A stretch of DNA of 64,000 nt. It comes from Larix kaempferi. Lineage: Eukaryota; Streptophyta; Pinopsida; Pinales; Pinaceae. Shown one piece after another: positions 54,170-64,000 of this stretch (the stretch's first letter is position 1; each line of letters starts with the position of its first letter). The position numbers and the translations under genes were made by a program. The notes under the pieces are model-generated. The model searched no databases. It saw only the letters and a list, made by a program, of their open reading frames with translations, and was not told the DNA's origin. The stretch is taken from the NCBI GenBank assembly GCA_027924585.1, contig BSBM01000125.1, positions 4,221,001 through 4,285,000 of the forward strand, in the 5' to 3' direction.

Positions 54170-55072
54170 TCAGAAGTATCCCGCTCGCAGTATTTTCTGG
54201 GCCGTAGCCATCCCAGAGAGATGACCACCATATGCTCCAGCGTGGCAGTCGTTGAGAACGCGTTCTGCCTCATCTAAGGTCAAACAGCGTCGAAGGACAG
54301 TGTCGACACCACGACGATACAGAGTATCGTTCACTATAAGGTAGTATTTTGCGTGATGTCTGATACGTCGCCGTTCATCGCGGGTGAGATCGGGACGGAA
54401 GCGTTGGGTTTGGAGATATAAGAGAATATCCCCGTACCATGGATCAGACGTGCTAATGAGGAATAATGATTCGTCAGGAAGAGAATCAATGGGCTCGGGT
54501 TGCTCAGTAGCACGGGGCAAGTTACAAATTAACTCCGCGAAGACCAAAGACTTCTTGGACTTAGCCTTGACAAACTCCAAGTCAAACTCCTGAAGGATGA
54601 TGATCCAACGAGAGTATTTTCCCCCAAGCACCTGACGTGTGAGGATGTAATACATTGGGTTGAAGTCGGCTATAACAGTGGTCCGGCGGAGTAAGATGTA
54701 GTGGCAGAATCTCTGGACAGCAAATACTGTTGCTAGAGCCAGTTTTTCAACATGTGAATAGCGGGTTTCGAAGTCAAGAAGACTCTTACTGAGATAGTAT
54801 ACCACATGTTCTATGCCGTTTTGGTCTTCCTCGACCAGCACCATACCAATGGTGGAAATCGAGGCTGCGAGATAAAGAATGTAGTCCCGTGTGTAATCAG
54901 GGGGTTGAATCACAGGATCTTTAGTTAAGGCTGCCTTTAGATTGTCAAAGGAGCGTTGGGATTCATCATCCAAGATGAAGGGAACATTTTTCTTGAGAAG
55001 CCGCATGTAGCCTTTTGTTATCTCGGATAGATTGCAGATAAAACGGTGTAGAAAGTTTGCATGCCCTTGCAA
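54170..55072 (-). CDS. Tat-R RT connection, RNase H and integrase zinc domain
   Basis: One frame of 300 codons: NFLHRFICNLSEITKGYMRL (connection), DYILYLAASISTIGMVLVEE and YSHVEKLALATVFAVQRFCH (RNase H), then TLDEAERVLNDCHAGAYGGH (HHCC zinc domain). It is a fragment of the polyprotein: RT ends in another frame at about 55100 and a stop follows after ILRAGYF. Confidence 0.88.
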   Translation of the reverse strand: MQGHANFLHRFICNLSEITKGYMRLLKKNVPFILDDESQRSFDNLKAALTKDPVIQPPDYTRDYILYLAASISTIGMVLVEEDQNGIEHVVYYLSKSLLDFETRYSHVEKLALATVFAVQRFCHYILLRRTTVIADFNPMYYILTRQVLGGKYSRWIIILQEFDLEFVKAKSKKSLVFAELICNLPRATEQPEPIDSLPDESLFLISTSDPWYGDILLYLQTQRFRPDLTRDERRRIRHHAKYYLIVNDTLYRRGVDTVLRRCLTLDEAERVLNDCHAGAYGGHLSGMATAQKILRAGYF

Positions 55073-57080
55073 ACATTGAAGTTCTGGAATATTGGTGGGT
55101 GAATATAGCTGCTACCTTTGCGGGATCTAGATGTATCCCGTCTTTGGAGACTATGAAGGCCAATAGTTTTCCGGCTTCTACACAGAAGACGCATTTATGC
55201 GGGTTCAAACGTATATTGTAGCGACGACACCTTTCGAAAATGGCGCTTAAGTGGTCTGGATGGTCTTCCCGAGTTCGAGAGTGAGCGGGAAGGTCATCAA
55301 GATATGGTTCTACAATATGTTTGATGTCATGAAATGCGTATGACATCGCCCGTTGGAAAGTTGCCCCGGCATTTTTCAGGCCAAAAGGTAACTTTCGATA
55401 TGCAAAGATCCCCCAAGGGAAGATAAAGGTCGTTTTGTGCTGGTCGGCTGGGAGGATATCGATCTGATTGTAGCCAGAAAAGCCATCCATAAATGAAAAG
55501 ATGACACTTCCGGCACAGTTATCGATGATCTGGTCGATGAACGGAGTTGGGTAGTTGTCCTTTGGACAAGCCTTGTTCAAATCACGGTAATCAACACAGA
55601 CCCTAATCGTTCCCTGTTTCTTGGCTACGGGAACGATGTTGGATACCCATTCTGTCAATGGGACAGGATAGATAAAACCAGCACGCAAAAGTTTTTCAAC
55701 TTCTGCTTTAATGGCGGCTGCCTTACGAGGATGGACGGGTCGAAGTTTCTGCCGAATAGGTCGGGCGCCAGGGAAAGTTGGGATTTCGTGGACCATGATC
55801 GAGGGGTCTATCCCTGGCATCTCTTCATAACTCCAAGCGAAAACATCGCGGAAAGTTTTGAAGTGGGCACTATAGAACTCCGTTTCAAGGGGAGTACATG
55901 TTTTGCCGATGTGTACATTTTCCACGATACCAGGCTTCACTGAAATATCGATGGGAGTGGTTGCCATAAGATTGGCCAAGTTTCCTTCTGAAAATACCTC
56001 GTCGAGGGAAGTGGGGAACTTGGTTTGAACCATCCCAAATGAAGTTCTGGGTTTTGTATCAGGCTCAAGTGTCTGAATAGTGGGGAATGAAGATCGATGA
56101 TGAAAATCTCCCCATGGTGGCTCATCACCGCACATAACCTCCATAATTGATTCGTCGGTGGGAAAAATCAAATTGAGAGGATCAAAAAGTGGTGGGTATG
56201 GATGAGTTTCAGCCGAGAGCTGGGCCACGGTGTGATCAGTAGAACAGTCGACCCAATCGGTGGCTGATTGGATCGCGCTGTATGCTGCAAGGTTTCTGTT
56301 CAGAGGCATAGAGTTGCCGTAGTCTTCAATCTGAGAGGGACTCAGAATCACCCATGAATCATTGGACGGGGTGATACTCGATGAAATCATGGTAATTGGT
56401 TGAACATGGGTTCCAAGGTCTGGAAAAACTCCAATGAGGGATGAATCCTTCATGAGACCAACACCAACGTCTTGGAACCGGTACCGTGGTTGATCCAATA
56501 ACGGGACGGTGTTGGCGGAGTTTGGATGGGAGTCTGGAATACAGTAATCCAATTGATCAATAGTGACAATTTTCCCTTCATGAGGAAATTGCACAATCCG
56601 GAAGACTGTAGATGCTATGGTGGTCATGGGATAAAACCAGTTCCGTCCAAGGAGGAGATTGTAGTCCAATGGTGCATCTACGACTTCAACATGTACAAAT
56701 ACTGTTTTTCCCCCCAGTTCAACACCAATTGAGGGAATTAGTCCATAAGGTTGAAAACCGTGTCCATCAAACGCCCTGAGAGTAGTAGGAGAAGTGGTGA
56801 CCTCGGGTGAGCCTAAGGCTCTCCAACAGTTCAAAGACATGATCGACGTGGAAGCACCTTCGTCTAATACTGTGCGATGGATGGTATTTCCATGGATTTT
56901 TGTATGTACCTGGAAGGCTAACTGATGAGAAAGCCTAGGTTTGGCGTGCTCCAAGTTAAACATGATGGAGTTTGAAGTATCCGGGACCATTGCCCCCAGT
57001 GCTGAAAGTAGGGTTCTACGCTGCGTAGGGCAGTGTTGGAGAACCTCGAGAGTCAACATGGTGCAAGGTGCTTGAGCCAA
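54966..57080 (-). pseudogene. Tat-R protease and reverse transcriptase
   Basis: 704 open codons. LEVLQHCPTQRRTLLSALG precedes the protease with active site VLDEGASTSIM (DEG), LDYNLLLGRNWFYPM and VFRIVQFPHEGKIVTIDQL. A linker of about 150 residues without zinc knuckles follows. RT has MPGIDPSIMVHEI, CVDYRDLNKACPKDNYPTPF, FMDGFSGYNQIDILPADQHK, LPFGLKNAGATFQRAM and PYLDDLPAHS. A frameshift near 55100 leads out of frame at the C-terminus. Start of the mature parts is unknown. Confidence 0.92.
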
Positions 57081-57110
57081 ATCCTCAACAATGTTGTAGT
57101 TTTGGGCAGC

Positions 57111-60100
57111 TCACGCATTTGGATTGAATGTCGCCTTTCGTATGGTGCCCTTGGGTGGGCGTAACACTGTGTCCAGCAGCGGCCTCTCGATATGGAGATG
57201 ACTGTTAGGGGGGGGAATAGGAATCGGATCTTCAACGGGAGATTTGCCTTTGGCTATCTCCGATTGTTTGTTTGAACTTGGAGGGTTGTCATACGTCTTT
57301 GAATGAGTGGTGATATGAACCTCTTCGTTACTAGTCATCAGGATTTAGCGGTTTGTGGACGTCTCTCCGCGGGTGGGATTGGTCGGGTTTCCCCCTTGTG
57401 GGGATTCTTGGGAAACCATTTGCTGTTGCTGTTGGGGGAAAGGGTCAGTTAACACTGTTGGGCGAGAGGATCCTTTAATGAACTTGTTGACCTCATCCTT
57501 GTAGGGACAGTCACGCATATAATGATCATCTTGACAAATCAAGCAGGGAAACTTAGCTTTCCGACGTGGTTTCTGGTCATTCTGGGTGGGTTGTGGTTTG
57601 GGGTTCTCCTGCTGGTTTTTCTTGGGTTTACCACGATTGTTTTTCTTCTTTCCCCCAAGTGGTTGTGACGTATATTGGACTGCGTTCACTTCGAAGGAAA
57701 CAACAGGAGAAGCAGTTGTTTTTGAAACAGCCTGGGTAAAAGCGGGGGAAGCAGAAGCTTGTTGTCCCGTCGAGTTGGTAGCAGGTTGTGTCTTGGCTGA
57801 ACCGACAATACCATCAATGGGGGGTTCAGTGGTAGGCTTCGTTGGATCAGTGTGAATGCGGGAGGCATGTGGAAGAAGTTCATGTAAAGTACCGGATTGA
57901 GAGTATACCAAATCCATGTACTGGGCTGCCGAGATGGCTTGTTCTTCTGTAACCGGTCCGCGCATAGCGATATCTCTGGCTATGGGAGGCAAAAAGGATT
58001 TTGTAAACCAATCAGCAAGTAGCTGATCCAGAATAGGTGCCTTTATTAGCCTGCGGCGTTGTCGCCACTCGTGGATGTGATCCGAAATATGTGTAGAAGT
58101 GGTTTGACGCAGTGAAGTTAACAGTTCTGTTCCAGTCTCATACCGGATGGGGAGCTAGAAATGAGTCAGAAACTGCATAGCCAAAGTGTTGAAATCACGA
58201 AAAAGAGTGCTGTGGCAGCTCGATGTACCATTTTGCTGCCGTTCCGGTAAGCGTACGTTGGAAGAGCCGAAGTCGGATGGAATCATCCATCAAGGAGTTG
58301 GATGAACACCAAAGATGGAAGGTCATCACGTGGTTCTTTGGGTCTTCCCCGGGCTTAGCATCGAAATTGGGAATGTCTGATGGTAGTTTGGCTGGAATAG
58401 GTGGCCAATGAGGTTCATGCCATATAGGATCGTTGATAAGCCTCGACAAATCAGGTAAGTCAAGTGTGGCCAAAAAGGGAAGTTGACGGTTGGTCTGCGG
58501 GTATGAGTAATAACCATGTGGTGCAGAGAACCCTGGAGGGCCCTGCATAGCATGCTGCTGTGTGTTATACCCATATGTGTTTCCCGCGGGATACTGTTGG
58601 AATTTCTGCGGATAGTGAGCCATCTGGTTAACCAGTTGATTGTAAGCAGCCGGTTGGTAAGTGTTCTGCTGAGTGGGTATGGTACCCTGAGGTTGTTGAT
58701 ACCCAGGAATGGTTGTTGTTCCTTGTTGGGAAAAAGCTCCTTGGAATTGTTGTGTTCCAGGGATGTTACCAGTATATTGTGTAAGTGGAGGATTTCCCAT
58801 AGCAGGGTTGGGGGGTGGCTGCGACGGTGGTGTCCATGGAAGGCTCGTTCCTGCTTGAGGAGCGAGTGGAAATTGAAGTGATGGGTTCCATGGAGTTGTA
58901 GCAGCTGAAGGGTAAGGGAAGCCAGAATTCAAGTTGGGGGAAATCTGAGATTGCCCCCCCAGCTTGGTTCCAGTTTCCAAAAAGTGAGTACCCCCCACTC
59001 TGTGGGATTTGATGATCCCAAGAAGGAAGCATGCCTGATGGGGGAGGTTGAGAATGAGGTCCAGTTGGAATACCGGAATAAGGTTGCCCACTGCCAGGTG
59101 TGGTGTACATACCGTACTGAGTAGATGCTGCTGGTTGGGATAGTTGTTGGATAGAACCAATAGGTTGTCCACCAGCGGATGGGTTGGATGACCCTATGAG
59201 AGGAGGCTATTGAGTAGGAACGGGGTTCCCCACAAAAGGTTGTCCTCCAACTGGTTGGGTTGATGACCCTATGGGAGGAGGTTGTTGACCAACAATGGGG
59301 TTCCCAACAAAAGGTTGCCCCCCAGCTGGTTGGGTTGATGGCCCACCAGGGAGGGTTTGTATGTTTGAGTTAGGGACCATTGCAATCGGTTGTCCACATC
59401 CTGAAATAGTATAAATGGTGGCTGAAGGTGATCCTCCGGTCGAAATGGAAGATCCAGCAGTATGACTAGGTGTTCTTCCGCCGCTAGCCAAATATGATAG
59501 CATGGATTGGACAACGGCGCCAAAAGTACCGAATTGCGGAGGAGGTCGTCCATATTGGACAGGTGAGGACGGAGAAAAAACTGGGTTATCCCTCATAGAA
59601 TGTGCACCAAACATTGGTGATGACAGCAAATGTGGGGAATTTAGCCCAGGGGTGTCGGCGTTGTCCATAACGTGTTCAATGATAGGAGGACCAATGAGAA
59701 CTGGGTCCGAGTTCATATCCTGGAAAATATTTTGGGGATCCGGCGGGAACCTAGGTATAGTAAAGTCCGAAGGTCCTGAGCCATCTGCAAAGGAGTGATG
59801 AAATTCTGTGCTAGACGGGACATTGGGAACCCTATAGTCAGAAGGATGAGAAACGAGGGGGTATCTAGACGCTGTCGAAAGCATTTGCTCTGTGTTGCGT
59901 CTAAATTGTGCCGATGCTAACAGAGAATTCGCTAGGCTAAACATACTAGACTGGATGGAAGCCATGGTTTCATGTCCCGGTGGGAGGTTGGGTAGATGTA
60001 AAGTATGAGGTACGTTGCTAGAAGAACTTGTCTCCTGAGGATGGACACTGGGTGACTTAGTAATAACAGGTGGAAGTTCCGCCTGGGAAGTAATGAAGCC

Positions 60101-60631
60101 ATAATCAGGTTCAAAAGGTGTGTCAAGTAGACGAGTATCTTCAACAATTTCAACGTATCCACCTGGGACTGAAATTAAGCCAGGTATGTCCTGGTCGCAC
60201 CCTTCTGTGGTGCCAATAGATCCGTCTATATCATCGTGAAAAGTGTCTGATGGACGGGAAGTGTTGGCATCCGGTAGAAGGATGACCTCTGGTCTAGTAC
60301 TCTGGGTTGTGCTAGGTTCAGCTGCTATAATTGTGTCCACTGTAACAGATAAATCTGGAATGACAGTGGGTGAGGTGACAGTGGAAGTCTTAGACATGCT
60401 AGTGGTTGTAGAAGCTGCAATAGCTTCTGAGACTGTGCTTTGTGTAGCAGTTACGGGCGTAACTGAAGATGTTGTACGTATCGGCGGTGGAATGTTGCCT
60501 CGACCAGCACCGCGGCGAGGAGGAGTAGGAATGCGTGATGCAGGGGGACCAGAAGTCCGTGGTGGTGGTGGTGGTGGTGGTGGAGGGCTTAGGCCCTATT
60601 GTCTTCGTGATCTTCGTGGTTGATCTGACAT
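57111..60631 (-). pseudogene. Tat-R gag
   Basis: ATG at 60631 begins MSDQPRRSRRQ followed by TAG; a polyproline run and a long frame to 59207 follow. A Gly/Gln/Pro-rich part near 59160-59350 repeats GGQPFVGNP. The frame changes near 58900; the Gag domain at about 58560-58195 shows LPSDIPNFDAKPGEDPKNHV, WCSSNSLMDDSIRLRLFQRT and AAKWYIELPQHSF and continues from 57992 with QYMDLVYSQSGTL. The zinc knuckle is CLICQDDHYMRDC. Three frames and at least three stops separate the parts. Confidence 0.87.
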
Positions 60632-62426
60632 GATGACAGGAAAATGAAAATCGGGGGCAGTATCGTAAACAAAGAACTCAAAAACTCTAATGCAGCCGAG
60701 TGTGCAGAAGAGGAGCTAGAAAAAGCAAGGCTCACAGGCCAAAAAAAAAGGTAAGCTCTAAAATCTATACTGAGACCGCTGTCTCAATAAGCGAGCTAAT
60801 ACAAAAAATGGCCAGAATGCCAACAAGCAGTCCCTACAAAGAAAAAATTACCCTCTATGAAGATGAGACGCCAAGCAAACTCCTAACTAAGAGCTGGAGA
60901 CCTCAACAAGCTGTATCCTTCGCAAGGTGATGAAATCCAAGTCGAACAATACAACATGAGAGACCGATATAAGAAGGATATCCCTCTACCGAAAGGGATC
61001 CTGGGTAAAAGAGCCCTAGTAGAATAGATACTAAGCTACTTCATTCATGACACGTCGGAAAAGGTTTTGGGCACTTCAGCCTTCCGAAGAAGACAGCGAT
61101 CGATGTTGCCTTAGGGCTAAGTGGAGTGCGGTATTCTACAGAGTCCGTCCGGTTCTCAATCTCGCGGCCGTTTAACCCCTGAAAGTTAAAAAAAGTCAGG
61201 AGGCCCCTCCACAAACTAGCTGTGACCGTGTCAATAAGTACTAGAGGATTTTAGTTCCCTAAAGACAATGACTATGTCTCAGATGAGAATGACAAGGGGG
61301 AATTATTTTGATGCCTATCCCCGGTGTCCTACCTAACTACCAAATTCTTTTGATTTCCTCAAGTGAGGTTAAAGTTGGTTTAATTAGGGTGATTAATTTT
61401 AGTGGCTGTCTTACTCAATCAGGTAGTGGACGTGAAACTTGATGGTGTTATGACGACTCAAACCATGCAAATGAGAATGAATCACAAATAAGCCTTTGTC
61501 TTCGATGAAATCTAGCTAGGGTAAAGATAGAGGTTCTTCGATCAAATATGCATGAAATTTTTCACAAGCAAACATCAAAGCAAGAGATTTTTCCTTTTCG
61601 ATTTATAAACAAAGCCAAACTGAAGTAAACACTCCTTTAAATGCACTGATCCTACAATCTACGATGCTTCAACTATGAGAATTTTTTGTGGCAAAATCAA
61701 TGATCCATTTCCTAATGCAAAATAATGCTGGTAGACGTTTTCAATTTAAACAACAAAATTGCTCTCAAATGATAATATTTTAATTACTGAAAAATGATAA
61801 CAATAATGTGACTGTAAAAGCTACAGGATTCAGTAACAGAGAACAGTGGTGTTGAGTTGGTTGGGGTGAAAAAATCAAACCAATGTAATCAAACTGGAAA
61901 AATGACCAATATGTCAAAAGTGCCACTAATTCAATCAACAGTCAAGCTCACAAACTGGGTAATAAGCACACCATGCAGACTGGAAATTGACCAGGATGCT
62001 AATAGGCAACAGTAAACACTATCTAAGGCAGAGAGAGACTCTGGAAACCAAGCAAGTATTAAATTTTTTTTTACAAATTTGCAAACACTACCGCGGGTGA
62101 TGATCTGACTGGAGCACGGCACTGTGACAGTACCGCTCTGGTATTAAGGAGTAGAATGCGGTACTACCGCGCTGGAATCCGTTCAGAGGGCGCGGTACTG
62201 TGGAAAGGTAAGGAAAAAGCGCAACTTGAGAAAATGAAATGAAGTTTTCAGGGTTGTTGCCCACCCAGGGGACTCAGTGATCAAACAGGGAGATAAATAC
62301 TGCGAGGAGGAGTGAATAAAGGTCAAAAAGGACCAAGATTCAAACTGGTTTGAAGTGCAACAAAAACTCACAATGCAAAGATAAATGACTGTGAATTGAA
62401 TCAATTAAGCAATAATCAAAACCAAT
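60632..62426 (-). other. Tat-R leader
   Basis: No gene. 60630-61280 is collinear with the Tat-N leader. 62090-62205 holds a cluster of TACCGCG and CGCGGTA words, including CGGCACTGT/ACAGTACCG, like those in the LTR and in intron 1 of the antisense gene. 61430-62080 is AT-rich with nothing recognised. Confidence 0.7.
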
Positions 62427-62436
62427 GGAGTCGCCA
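62427..62436 (-). promoter_or_regulatory. Primer binding site of Tat-R
   Basis: On minus, TGGCGACTCC stands nine bases after the LTR. It is the same ten bases as in Tat-N. Confidence 0.8.
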
Positions 62437-62445
62437 TTCTTGTTA

Positions 62446-63422
62446 TGTAGAATTTTGTCCTACGGATAAGCCAAAACTCTCTTAACTTTAAAGCATACTT
62501 TAAACTAACTTTAAAGCAAGAAACAAGTCAAAACAAATGCTACCTTGAATCCCTAGATCTAACAAACACCTCAAGATTAAAATGCTAGAAAGAGTAGAAG
62601 AAGTTTAACTGACCTTCTATCCAGACGCTTGTTTTGTAGTTGTTCCAATCTCCAAGCCCTCACAAATGAACCTGTCAAAATGGAACCAAGACACAAGAAT
62701 GCACTATTCTCTAGCAACCTGAAACATGAGTTAGAATCTAAATCTATGAAAGATACAAATCATATCATTAAAACAAAATTAACACAAATGATTTGGGAAA
62801 ACAAGACAAGTTATTCCATTACAACTTGAAGAATACTTACAAAAGGTGCTTGATGTCCAAGCCAATCCTCCAGCTCCAAGTGTCTTCTCCTCTAGCTATC
62901 TCCACAATACTGTAAGACCATAAGTTTGGTACTCTCAAGAGTCCCTCTCTTTTCCCAATGGAATGCCTCTCTTTTATAGTGAATGGTGAGGTTAACCAAC
63001 AAGGCAGATGGGTGGATCTAGGGAGAGATAAGTGGATCAGAGTTTCTAATCGAAGGAGATGAGTTGAGATCGAATCAGGGACCTCAATCTTCCATTATCT
63101 TCGAAAATCCAAAATCCCATAAGCCAAGGGAAAAAGGCTATTAAAAGAGTACCGCATTCTGCAGTCTTATCACAACGCGGTACTACAGCGTTTTGGGGAA
63201 AAAGCATAGCACGGTAGTGTCTAGTACCGCGTTTTGGAAAATTAGCAAGGCGCAGTAGTGTGTGTAGATAAAGTCTTAGGTGGGTCAGAAATTATCAGGA
63301 TAGATTCACCTTCAAGGTTGACTCATCATCTGTCTCTTCTAGATGGTTTAAAACAGTAGGGAAAGTGTCGTCAACTCTGTTTGTGGTGGAGATGCAACAC
63401 TGTGGAATATAGAGGTATAACA
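62446..63422 (-). repeat. Tat-R 5' LTR
   Basis: 977 bp, TGTAGAATTTTG to GGTATAACA, matching 47804-48781. The TACCGCG inverted repeat is present with one changed base (TACCGCATT), so pairing is reduced compared with the other LTR. Confidence 0.93.
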
Positions 63423-64000
63423 TTGATCGACAGAAGGGAGCCGACCAGAGGGAGTGTCGACAACTACTGGTACATGAAGCATATTGACTCGTCGAAGTCA
63501 ATAAGTCGAGCAGAAGCTGTCGAAGCAGTCGACAGGAGTGAAGAGGTCGAGAGTCGACATGTTAGTGTCGACAGACGACAGTCGATAGTTGACATGTAGA
63601 TGTTGATAGGCGACAAGTTGCTGTAGAGTCATGGAAAGGTCGACATGTTGTCGAACCGCAATGTTGACAGGTTTTGGGCATGAGCCAAGTGAGGAGGAAG
63701 GGGAAGACTAGAGAAGCCTAAGCACAGAGTGAAAGCCGACAGGAGAGTCAAAGTTGATGGAGGACAGTATGGCCGACGGGATGGTTTACCGTAGCTTGTC
63801 AGAGGAAGCATAGAAGTCAAGGAGAGTACTTGGAAACAATTCGGAGTTGATGAGGAAGTTATTAGAAGTTATTGTAGGTGGGTGAAGACATGACATATGT
63901 CATCACAGGAAGAGGCTGTACAACACGGCAGGGGCGCTAATAGTTGTAGGTTGTGAAAATCCTCACAGCAGATCTAAGAGATGATGTATAACTCACAAGA
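63423..64000. other. TCGAC-rich unassigned sequence
   Basis: At least ten TCGA words occur within the first 250 bp (GTGTCGACAAC, AGTCGACAGG and similar). The base use resembles Ty3-D, so this may be part of an LTR of that family into which Tat-R inserted. No reading frame that I recognise is present. It runs out of the window. Confidence 0.4.

Larger units (their letters stand above)
47804..63422 (-). mobile_element. Tat-R: full-length Tat/Ogre-type Ty3/gypsy element
   Basis: 15,619 bp with LTRs of 978 and 977 bp. On minus: LTR, primer site, leader, gag, protease, RT-RNase H, integrase, second RNase H; then the antisense gene on plus, a structured 3' region, polypurine tract and LTR. I count about 23 LTR differences (about 2.4%). 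There is no clean target duplication: TTGAT occurs at 63423-63427 and at 47794-47798, but five bases separate the latter from the LTR. Coding regions carry a few stops and frameshifts. Confidence 0.93.

Noticed and set aside
60700-60930. 76-codon plus-strand frame with KSKAHRPKKK
   Set aside because: It lies in the Tat-R leader, opposite to the conserved leader sequence, and the matching Tat-N segment is not open in that frame.

Overview
The window is a stretch of transposon-dense land-plant DNA. I see no host gene, rRNA or tRNA gene, and no sign of bacterial or organellar sequence. Nearly every base belongs to nested LTR retrotransposons with plant features: primer binding sites for initiator Met-tRNA in two Ty1/copia elements and a TGGCGACTCC primer site in two Ty3/gypsy elements, dual RNase H domains typical of the Tat/Ogre group, and spliceosomal introns. 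Such nesting suggests a large-genome plant. A gymnosperm or fern is a guess from the general look of the Ty3 proteins; the sequence does not identify the species.

Layout. 1-4196: 3' half of a minus-strand Tat-type Ty3 element (Tat-L). 4197-4530: a candidate LTR. 4684-13176: Copia-1 (minus) as LTR, internal region, LTR, partial second internal region. 13190-19413: a decayed plus-strand Ty3 element rich in TCGAC (Ty3-D). 19414-19949: a solitary LTR. 19950-20829 and 43622-47798: two parts of a minus-strand Tat element (Tat-M), split by Copia-2 (20830-43621, target duplication ATTCT). Copia-2 is itself split by a full-length plus-strand Tat element, Tat-N (25823-41561, target duplication CTTGT). 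47804-63422: another full-length Tat element on minus (Tat-R). 63423-64000: unassigned TCGAC-rich DNA. By hand count the LTR pairs differ by about 2% (Tat-N, Tat-R), 4% (Copia-1) and 6% (Copia-2), which agrees with the nesting order.

The most interesting system is in the Tat elements. Their order is LTR, leader, gag, protease, RT-RNase H, integrase, a second archaeal-type RNase H, then an opposite-strand gene, a long structured 3' region and the LTR. Three divergent copies (Tat-L, Tat-N, Tat-R) keep the antisense gene. Its product resembles the plant mobile domain family. An intron of 89-106 nt lies at the same site and phase in all three, splitting an Asp codon after its first base. Tat-N and Tat-R also show a TATA box and a probable first intron that holds a perfect hairpin. 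The convergent gap between the two coding units in Tat-N carries eight micro-hairpins whose stems co-vary. Covarying hairpins also fill the 3' region of Copia-1.

All the large coding regions carry stops or frameshifts in this assembly, so these copies are probably not autonomous, although Tat-N and Tat-R are structurally complete and fairly young. Gene functions come from motif reading alone; no database search was run.
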